Shown here piece after piece: positions 55,501-62,000 of a stretch of DNA of 62,000 bases. A model generated the notes under the pieces. The model made no database searches. It was not told the DNA's origin and worked only from the letters and a program-made list of their open reading frames with translations. Source of the DNA: Prorocentrum cordatum (taxonomy: Eukaryota; Sar; Dinophyceae; Prorocentrales; Prorocentraceae); contig CAUYUJ010016713.1 of NCBI GenBank assembly GCA_963575745.1, forward strand, positions 135,001 to 197,000, written 5' to 3'. A program made the translations under genes and the position numbers. Positions within the stretch are counted from its first letter, which is position 1; each line of letters begins with the position of its first letter.

Positions 55501-57176
55501 CTCATTCAGCTCTTTGAACCAACATCAAAACGCCCGTAAGGCATCGCACCACACCAACTCGAATATCATCCAAACCTCCAGCGCCTCCTCCATGCCTACC
55601 TCGAAACTCATGAACAGCATCCCGCCCTGGAAGCTTGATGCCTACCGCCAAGCGGTGTCTTTCGAACTCCGTCTTCTCCAGATACTTGGTGCCCAGGTCG
55701 TTGCTGATGTAGGCCGTCGGGATTTTTCCAATGGCGAGCCTCCCCTCACGCAACAACCCTTGGACAAACATGTGCTTCATATGAATGTGCTTTAGCTTGC
55801 CGAGCCCCAGTCGGATCTGCTGAGCTTGCCGATGAAATGCTTGCTGAGCTGTCTGACTCGAGCTGTACGTCCACTCTCGTGCTTGGCATCACCCCCTCGC
55901 TCATTGTCTGGATGAATCGTCCCTCGCAGGCCCCCGAGCCGAGCCCATGCTGTAGATCTCCGCCTCTGCCGATGACGTAGCTGGACTCGACCGCGCACGA
56001 CTGCAGGATGTCACCGCCGTGTCGTTCAGATGCAGATGCCCACTCGATGTTGACGTCCGTCCGATCTTGTCTCCTGCCCAATCGCTGTCAACCTTCACCG
56101 TGAGTGCGAGATCATCGGAACGCGTTGGCGCGATGAAACTCGCCATCTCCTTGGTGCCGCCCAGGTACCTGCAAACCCTCTTAAGCCTCACCGCATCCCC
56201 CGTCGCAGGCGAACTCATCCCGCGGCTGACCTCCATCGTCGCGAATTGCAGATCGTAGCGCTCGCTGGCGATGAATAGCAGCTTGCCAGTACCTGTACGG
56301 AATCGCTTGGCCTCGCTGTTGTCCAGCTGCTGCTCGTCGGCCTGCTTAGCGTCTATCTTCGCTCCAGGCGTTGTCACCGCCTTTCCGCTTCCGACCCCCT
56401 GCAACTCCAACAGACTCTCCATCGTCTTGGCCACGATCTGGACAGTATATCCCCGACCGTTGTCGAGCATCTTGATGACCCTGCCGAGGTGTAGCCGCGA
56501 ACTCCCCGTCGTCATCTCTGGCGTGATCTCGAGCAGAAAATGTTGGCCAAGTCCCGCAAGGAAATCATCTGGGGCGCTTCCTTCACCGATAACTAGCCCG
56601 TCGTCTACGTACCTCGACACAACCGCCTTGCTGTCCTCGCTGACGTAGATACTCGGCTCTGAGATCAACCTCCTCATGCCGAGCTGGTGCACACTGATGT
56701 CGCTGTAGTGCGCGTCGAAATCCACCATCGCCTCGTTGAGTCCGTAGATCGTGCACTGCATCAGCCAGACCACGTCGCCTGGGTCGTAGCCGAAGTTGTC
56801 GATGCAATACTGCTTGTACCCCGCTGGAGGCTCGAGGATCACCCTGTCTCGAATAGGTGCGCGCCGAAATGCCCTCGGAATGTCACAGAACTTCGCCCAT
56901 GATCGTTGCTAGTGTCAGCAAGATCCGTAGTGCAGACGCGCCTGGCCGGGGGGTGTACAGCATGTCCTTCGGCTTCTTTGGCATAGTGAAAGGCCCCGCG
57001 CAAACTCTGGACTTCACCCCCTCCGCCCGCGCCTCGTCGACCCATGTAGTCGCGAGCAACGGGCCGTCCACATTCGCGCGCTGAACACCGATCTTCGCCC
57101 GAAAATCCCCCGGGCGAGCGAGCTCCGCATACCTCGCCGACTTGATCTCCTCCCAGGTGAACTCCCTCTGTGGCAC
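55501..57176 (-). pseudogene. Copia RT-RNase H, frameshifted
   Basis: The reading enters at 57176 (E-F-T-W-E-E-I-K-S-A-R, then A-L-R-I-L-L-T-L-A). It shifts near 56885 into the frame with C-D-I-P-R-A-F (motif A), then I-L-E-P-P-A-G-Y and T-I-Y-G-L-N-E-A, and reaches Y-V-D-D at 56611-56600 (motif C, intact). T-T-P-G-A-K and Y-L-G-G-T-K-E precede the RNase H part, with D-S-D-W-A-G-D near 56090 and S-S-A-E-A-E-I-Y near 55970. Two or more further shifts (about 55945 and 55810) lead to H-M-F-V-Q-G-L-L-R-E-G and D-L-G-T-K-Y-L, the end of RNase H, near 55700-55780. Catalytic residues look preserved, so the damage is mainly indels. The function is copying element RNA to DNA and degrading the RNA strand. 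Confidence 0.8.
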
Positions 57177-60100
57177 ACCCGCTTGTTCATCTGCTCGTCG
57201 GTTTCCTCCTCGTTGGTGCGCAGCTCCTCGATCGCATTGATCGTCATCTCGATGTCGGACCTGTCGGCCGCCGATGGTGGTGGCCTCTTGCTGGGCTGTC
57301 GCTCCTCTGGCGCAACCTCATCCGCTGGTCTATTCGGGGCCCCTGGGGCTTGCTTCCCCGTGATCCGTGTCGTAGGCGCTGCCGCTGCCGCCGTACCGCT
57401 CGCTGATCCAGACGATGCTGCTGCGCCTGCTCGCGCTGCAATCGCCTCCCGAGATCTCGGCGAGATCGGGTCCCCCGCTCGAAACTTCTTCGCGGCACTG
57501 TCGCCGCGACCCTCAGCTTCTCGCTTAGGGCTCTGCGACGCAGCTGCCGCTGCCGCTCTGGGTGCTGCCGGCGCCGCTGCCGCCGATGGCGCGGCCGCTG
57601 CCGCTGCTGCTGGAGCTGCTCCCGATGGACCTGGGAGCACGAGCAGCGGGCCCTGCAGCTGCCTCCTCTTGAACTCCGCCTGCCTCTGCAAACGCGCCGT
57701 CGCATGCGCCTTCGGCCTGCCAACTCGCCTGGCTGGCGCCTGCTCGCCCTCGCATGCCTGGCATCCCTGCATAGGCGTCCAGCCTGCAAGGGTATCCCGA
57801 ACCTCCTCCAAGTCTTTATTCGACCACATCGGGAAAACCATGGCATTGAACGGCTCCTTCTTCCACTGCTGCTCCTTGGGCCTCCGCTTGACCGCACGGG
57901 TCTTCGCGATGCCCGTCGACGTGCCCACGATGTGCTCGTTGGTGTCTGTTGCCCGCCCGAGCCAGATGCCGAGCGCCCAGGCTATGGCCAGCCTGTTGTC
58001 AGGAACCCCTGACCTCTTGGCAAGCACATTCTCCGCGAAATTCACCAGTGGCGAGTTGAATCTGACCATCTTGAGGTCCCCGAAGGCCGCCCTGCCATTG
58101 CGCTTGTACACGAACCTGTTCTGGACGAGCGTGACGCGCCTGATGATCCAGCTCAGGATGGCAGAGTCTCCTTTGATCTGAACGCCGTACTTCTTCTCGA
58201 CCTCGTGCTTCAGCGTTCTCACGAGTCCCTCGACTACCTTCATTACCGCTTCCGCCAGGCCATTGCTGGCGTGTGATCCTGGCGCCGAATGCTTCAGAGT
58301 GATCTGCGTCTGGATGTCCTTCGCGTCCTTGCCCCTATCCTTCAGCCGCGCTCTGGCGAGCGAGACGATACCTGGCTCGCCGTCACTCTGCAGCGTCACT
58401 CGAGGGTATCCGACGTCGTCGCAGAAACTGCTCAGAAATGAAACCGTGTAGGTTGATGGTCCTTTCGATGTAATCTGAGCAGCTCCCATATACCCTGATA
58501 CGCTATCTTGAATCACCAAGACTCTGGTCGTCCCCGAATCCTTCTCGTCGATACCCATGAAACAGTAGTCCATGCCCAAAACTGAATTCGGTGGCCGCTC
58601 CCCCTCTGGATGTCTTCGTCGATGAGCGTCCTCTTGACCACGTCCGAGTACACAGTTCTCGCACCACGGCGCATAGGGCACGTGGATGAGCATGTGACGA
58701 TCCTGCTCCTCCACGCTCGGCAGCGCAGGCACCCTCAGCGCAATCGCCTCCTGCGCCTCTGGGGTGTCCTCGACTGCCTGGTCGCTCTCGATCGCGCCCC
58801 CCGAAGGATTCGCTTCTCGGTTGGCGGTCACTGGTGCCACGATCCTTCTCTCATTTTTTCTGCCTCTCGTCATGCTTGCTGTGGGGCTCTGCAAGCCCGT
58901 CATGAAGTAGCCGTTCCGTCTTCTCGAGACCTTTGTAGCAAGGCCATCCTTGTTCATGTAGCCCTCCGAACCAAACTGAAACTCGTAACCCTTGCTCGTC
59001 AGCTGTCCGACTGAAATCAGCGGCCTCCGAACATCTGCAACAAGGAACGGTGCAACAATCTCCAGCAACCTTCCGCACACAGTCTCAACGGTGAACGGGG
59101 CGAGTCGCTGTCCATAAACATGAATGCGCGTGCCAGTCGCTGAGAACAGTTCTGGCTCCTCCGAGAATTCCGTAATCTGCACGTGCTTCGCGTATTCTTT
59201 GGGCGCAACGTGAGTGCATGCACCACTGTCGAACATCGGGTCTTCATCGCCCGAGATGCTCTGGATCCCGTCCAGACTGATCATCGCCAAGGTCGAGTCC
59301 TCAGCAATAGTAAAGATCCACTGGTCACCCCGCTGCCCGTAAACCTCACCGATATGCCCGTCTTGAGCTTTCGCTGGGGGTTCTCCCTGGGCAGGTTCTC
59401 CTGAGCTGGCTTCGTTATGTGTAGCTGGAGGGTTTGGGCAGTTCTTGGCAATGTGTCCGTAGCGATGGCATCGATGGCATTGTGGTCCCTTTCCTTTTCC
59501 ACCGTCCGACTTCCCCTTGCCGTCGCTCTTGTTATTGCCCTTGCCCTTGGAGTCGCCTTTGCTCGTGCCCTTGCCCTTGGTGTCACCGTTGTTCTTACCG
59601 GTCCTGCCCTTGCCGCACTTACCCTTGTCGATCGTCCCGATGTCCATCGGAGCGGGTCCACTGCTACTGCTCGCCTGGAGCACCATGTAGTTGTTCATCG
59701 TTTCTTTCAGCTCCGTGGATGTAGCAAACGTCTGTAGGTCAATCTGCGCCTTGATAGCCGACGGAGCGTTCGCCTTGAGGATTGCCTGCTTGAGGGTGTC
59801 ACTTAAAACTTCATTGTGTTGCTTCTCATAGAGCTGGAACCGACCCTCAAGCTTCTGTAGTTGCTCTGGAAACTTCGAAACACCTCCGTCGAACTTCGTG
59901 TTCAGAATACTCATCAACTGTGTGACCTGAGCGGCTCCCGTCACTGGCTCTTCCTGCTTGACGAGCTGTCTCCACGCCTCCAGGCCGTTGTAGCCAGGAA
60001 CATTCATCACCAACTTGGGGCTAGCACCCCTCAGAACCTGACTCTGAATAAACGAGAGCGTCCTCGAGTGCTGCTTCTTCTCTACGCTCAGGGGCCCGAA

Positions 60101-60280
60101 CGGGATGGCGTCATCCTGCTCCTCGGCCATGTCGAGACTCATAGCCAATTCCGTGTCCAGAGCCCCGATGTACGCTTTGAATACATACTTCCATTGCTGC
60201 CAGTCCGTCTGCTGGCCTGAGTACGGCTTGGGCTTCCATAGCAACTTGGTGTCGACTAGAGGCACCAGCGGATCTCCCAT
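57014..60280 (-). CDS. Copia Gag-protease-integrase open frame
   Basis: Open for 1,088 codons from ATG at 60280. Residues 1-200 are the Gag capsid region (W-Q-Q-W-K-Y near 27). 217-266 is a Lys/Gly-rich linker. C268-x2-C271-x4-H276-x4-C281 is the nucleocapsid zinc knuckle. D351-S-G-A is the aspartic protease site. H529-x3-H533-x6-C540-x2-C543 is the integrase zinc domain, and D571, D633 and E677 are the integrase catalytic triad. 880-990 is an Ala-rich linker, and the last 30-odd residues after about 1035 are out of phase with the RT that follows. Gag packages the RNA, the protease matures the polyprotein and integrase inserts the cDNA. All key residues are present. RT starts in another frame at about 57175, so either an indel or a programmed shift separates them; I see no classic slippery heptamer and favour an indel. 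Confidence 0.85.
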   Translation of the reverse strand: MGDPLVPLVDTKLLWKPKPYSGQQTDWQQWKYVFKAYIGALDTELAMSLDMAEEQDDAIPFGPLSVEKKQHSRTLSFIQSQVLRGASPKLVMNVPGYNGLEAWRQLVKQEEPVTGAAQVTQLMSILNTKFDGGVSKFPEQLQKLEGRFQLYEKQHNEVLSDTLKQAILKANAPSAIKAQIDLQTFATSTELKETMNNYMVLQASSSSGPAPMDIGTIDKGKCGKGRTGKNNGDTKGKGTSKGDSKGKGNNKSDGKGKSDGGKGKGPQCHRCHRYGHIAKNCPNPPATHNEASSGEPAQGEPPAKAQDGHIGEVYGQRGDQWIFTIAEDSTLAMISLDGIQSISGDEDPMFDSGACTHVAPKEYAKHVQITEFSEEPELFSATGTRIHVYGQRLAPFTVETVCGRLLEIVAPFLVADVRRPLISVGQLTSKGYEFQFGSEGYMNKDGLATKVSRRRNGYFMTGLQSPTASMTRGRKNERRIVAPVTANREANPSGGAIESDQAVEDTPEAQEAIALRVPALPSVEEQDRHMLIHVPYAPWCENCVLGRGQEDAHRRRHPEGERPPNSVLGMDYCFMGIDEKDSGTTRVLVIQDSVSGYMGAAQITSKGPSTYTVSFLSSFCDDVGYPRVTLQSDGEPGIVSLARARLKDRGKDAKDIQTQITLKHSAPGSHASNGLAEAVMKVVEGLVRTLKHEVEKKYGVQIKGDSAILSWIIRRVTLVQNRFVYKRNGRAAFGDLKMVRFNSPLVNFAENVLAKRSGVPDNRLAIAWALGIWLGRATDTNEHIVGTSTGIAKTRAVKRRPKEQQWKKEPFNAMVFPMWSNKDLEEVRDTLAGWTPMQGCQACEGEQAPARRVGRPKAHATARLQRQAEFKRRQLQGPLLVLPGPSGAAPAAAAAAAPSAAAAPAAPRAAAAAASQSPKREAEGRGDSAAKKFRAGDPISPRSREAIAARAGAAASSGSASGTAAAAAPTTRITGKQAPGAPNRPADEVAPEERQPSKRPPPSAADRSDIEMTINAIEELRTNEEETDEQMNKRVCHRGSSPGRRSSRRGMRSSLARGIFGRRSVFSARMWTARCSRLHGSTRRGRRG

Positions 60281-60438
60281 TTATGCCAAAATCTCAGCCT
60301 CCGTCCGTAGTCCGCTGGTCCTCCCCCTCTCCTCGTCGTAGCCGTCGTGGCAGCGCCAAGGGCGCGCTCGCCAACGCCACCAGCGCCCAAGGTCGGCGCC
60401 AGGAGCCCGCGTGCGGTCCGTCTGGATCTCACACCCCG

Positions 60439-60451
60439 GGCTCCGCTACCA
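60439..60451 (-). promoter_or_regulatory. Primer-binding site
   Basis: On the minus strand, TGGTAGCGGAGCC begins immediately after the 5' LTR. It agrees at most positions with the complement of the 3' end of eukaryotic initiator tRNA-Met (TGGTAGCAGAGG in animals), the usual Copia primer. Confidence 0.65.
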
Positions 60452-60698
60452 TGGGAGAAACCGAGGTCTCGTGTGATTTCTCTCAGAGCGGTTTTGAGCC
60501 AAATTATCACATATGCATCCCTTTCTGTCCTGCACAACAAACTCCAATCACAACAAACGTGACAGGTAACATCCGCCAGCCTGGTTGTAGGCCCTTTGGG
60601 CATACACCAAACTTCAGTCATATTAGGCCAAAGCCCCTTTCGGCATAGCACACAACATAGCATAGCAGCACAGCTGGATTAGGGGTTATATACACGCA
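60452..60698 (-). repeat. 5' LTR of the Copia element
   Basis: 247 bp. In element orientation it starts TGCGTGTATATAACCCC, and the TATATAA may be part of its promoter. It ends in CA next to the primer-binding site. Confidence 0.85.
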
Positions 60699-60703
60699 TG
60701 GGG

Positions 60704-61130
60704 AAATTAAGGATTTTGGCTTCTGGAGGCACTCTTGGGGGTCGTCTTGGGGCCCTCTTGGGACGTCTTAGGAGTTTCTTGGGCCCTTTGGGGTCCGTCA
60801 TGGACCGTCTTGAAGCCGTCTTCGCCCGTCTTGAAGCCATATGGAGCCGCCTTGAGGCTCTATTGGGCCTCCCAGAGGGCCCAAAGTCCCGAATCACCGA
60901 TTTTACATAGGTTTTGGTGCGTTTTTGAGCCCCAAATGGGGGTCTCCATCTTGGGTCGACGGATGTGGCGTAGCCCCTTGGGGGGGGGTCGGGGGGGGGA
61001 GACATAATCATGTAACGCAACACAAGATGTGGCAATTATGCAACAATTGGATACATTGGGTGCGTTGCATTATCGCCTCCGCAGAAGACGCTGCCACTCA
61101 GCACGTGACTTCCGGACGTGGATTCTACAG
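60704..61130. repeat. 11-nt-unit repeat with module F, copy 3
   Basis: It continues the repeat interrupted by the Copia element (GATTTTGGCTTCTGGAGGC, CTTGGGG units to 60890). Module F follows at 60905-61125 with GTTGCATTATCGCCTCCGCA and TGACTTCCGGACGTGGATTC. Confidence 0.8.
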
Positions 61131-62000
61131 GCTTGCGCCACATCCGTCCCCCCTTCGATTTTGTCAGAGGGGCTAACATCGGGGGGCTTTCGGCCTGTCT
61201 CGCGAGCGTGCGTAGGTGTTGGGTCAGAGTCCTTAGGGGTGCTTCTGGGAATTCTGAGCGTTTTCGGAGGGCTCTTGGGATCCTCTTGGGGCTTCCAGGG
61301 GCTCTTCGACAAGGAGGTCTCTCCAAATACCGGATTTGTGTTTCTGGGCCGTCTGTGCCCCGTCATCTTGTGCCCGCGCGGCGGGCCCCCCCTCTGCCCT
61401 CGGCCTGCCCCGTTGTCGGCGGGGGCCGGCCCCTGCCGTTCAGACCGCGGCGTCGGCGGCCGGCCGGCGTCCCGGCCCATTGCGGCACCCGCTGTTCTCT
61501 TCGCGAGTGAAGTGGCGGGGACAGTGGGAATCGAGAAACAAAAACAGCACAAACACGATATTTCGGCGCTCCGCGCGGATTTCTTGGATCGGCGCGGTCC
61601 CCCTGGCGGCGCCTCCAGCGTCGATCCGAGAAACCCGCGCGGACAAGGCAGGAGCGAAAGTTGCGCGAGCGATCGTATCATGAGGCTGGTCTCCAGGGCT
61701 GGGGGGCCATATTCATAAACGTGGTTTGGCGCGTAAGTCCTTTGTGGGCTCCCTCACCACAGTGGGAAGGAAGGGACCCGTGCGATATCCACACTTGTAT
61801 CATGTTCGGCCTGGGTCTCGAGGAGTCAGGATGCGGGTATACGTCTGGGTCTCGAGTGGCCCGTGCAGTTCGTTTGTATCATGCTCGGTCTCAAAGGGTA
61901 CAGGACGGCTTATAGCTTGTAGCGTTTGGAGAGGTTCACGTGCAATGATTGGCACTCGTCGTGCGCAAGCTTCATATGGGATGCTCCAGCGATGTGACAT
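61131..62000. other. No gene recognised
   Basis: 61235-61320 has a few CTTGGG units. 61370-61500 is GC-rich. TGTATCATGTTCGGCCTGGG (61797) and TGTATCATGCTCGGTCT (61876) form a 79-bp-spaced pair. Frames such as 61029-61718 (+) show no motif. Confidence 0.4.

Larger units (their letters stand above)
54706..60698 (-). mobile_element. Copia (Ty1-type) LTR retrotransposon, 6.0 kb
   Basis: On the minus strand the element reads 5' LTR (60698-60452), primer-binding site, Gag-protease-integrase, RT-RNase H, 3' LTR (54966-about 54706). The order integrase before RT is the Copia arrangement. LTRs start TGCGTGTATATA and end in CA. TGGGG at 54701-54705 and 60699-60703 is the 5-bp target duplication. The surrounding repeat has unoccupied sister sites (53600-53665, 52253-52315) with the same flanking words directly joined. 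The two LTRs differ by scattered substitutions and a small indel, and RT is frameshifted, so this copy is not young and is inactive by itself. Confidence 0.85.

Noticed and set aside
1-62000. tRNA, 5S or snRNA genes
   Set aside because: I scanned for T-loop words (GGTTCGAATCC-like) and spliced-leader sequence and found no convincing cloverleaf or full leader; a covariance-model search would be decisive.

Overview
The window looks like a piece of a dinoflagellate nuclear genome. The evidence is a mix of eukaryotic retroelements of types abundant in these algae (LINE, Copia and tyrosine-recombinase classes), degenerate RCC1-repeat sequence, kilobase-long simple repeats, and a GC-rich background with no bacterial operons. 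A Prorocentrum-, Polarella- or Symbiodinium-like source is my inference; no species-diagnostic marker was seen. No intact single-copy host gene was recognised.

Layout. 1-1025 is a decayed LINE reverse transcriptase, followed by a 101-bp tandem array. 2.2-12.9 kb is a mosaic of dispersed repeats, microsatellites and an antisense RCC1-repeat pseudogene (4.2-5.3 kb). 13-25.6 kb is mostly unrecognised sequence with short open frames. 25.6-33.2 kb holds a small inverted-repeat element, a decayed Copia RNase H fragment, long CAT/GAT and GAG tracts and an 83-bp tandem array.

33930-40849 is a nearly complete tyrosine-recombinase retrotransposon on the + strand. It has Gag-like, RT/RNase H, tyrosine recombinase and methyltransferase regions, and its ends are split direct repeats in the order A1-B1-A2-B2. 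It sits inside a dispersed 11-nt-unit repeat whose sister copy (40857-41660) shows the unoccupied site. 42-54.7 kb holds further dispersed repeats, TATG-rich DNA, 14-nt, 90-bp, hexamer (CAGCCT) and 73-bp tandem arrays, and 11-nt-unit repeat blocks carrying conserved modules. 54706-60698 is a Copia LTR retrotransposon on the - strand with two LTRs, a primer-binding site and a TGGGG target duplication. It has an open Gag-protease-integrase frame and a frameshifted RT/RNase H. The rest is more 11-nt-unit repeat and unrecognised sequence.

How it works together. The coding capacity is almost entirely that of selfish elements, nested in one another. Many long open frames are artefacts of stop-free tandem repeats whose unit (11, 14 or 73 nt) is not a multiple of three. 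The best candidate for a little-described system is the split-direct-repeat tyrosine-recombinase element with its methyltransferase domain. Its integration footprint, a shared AT dinucleotide without target duplication, can be read directly from the sequence.
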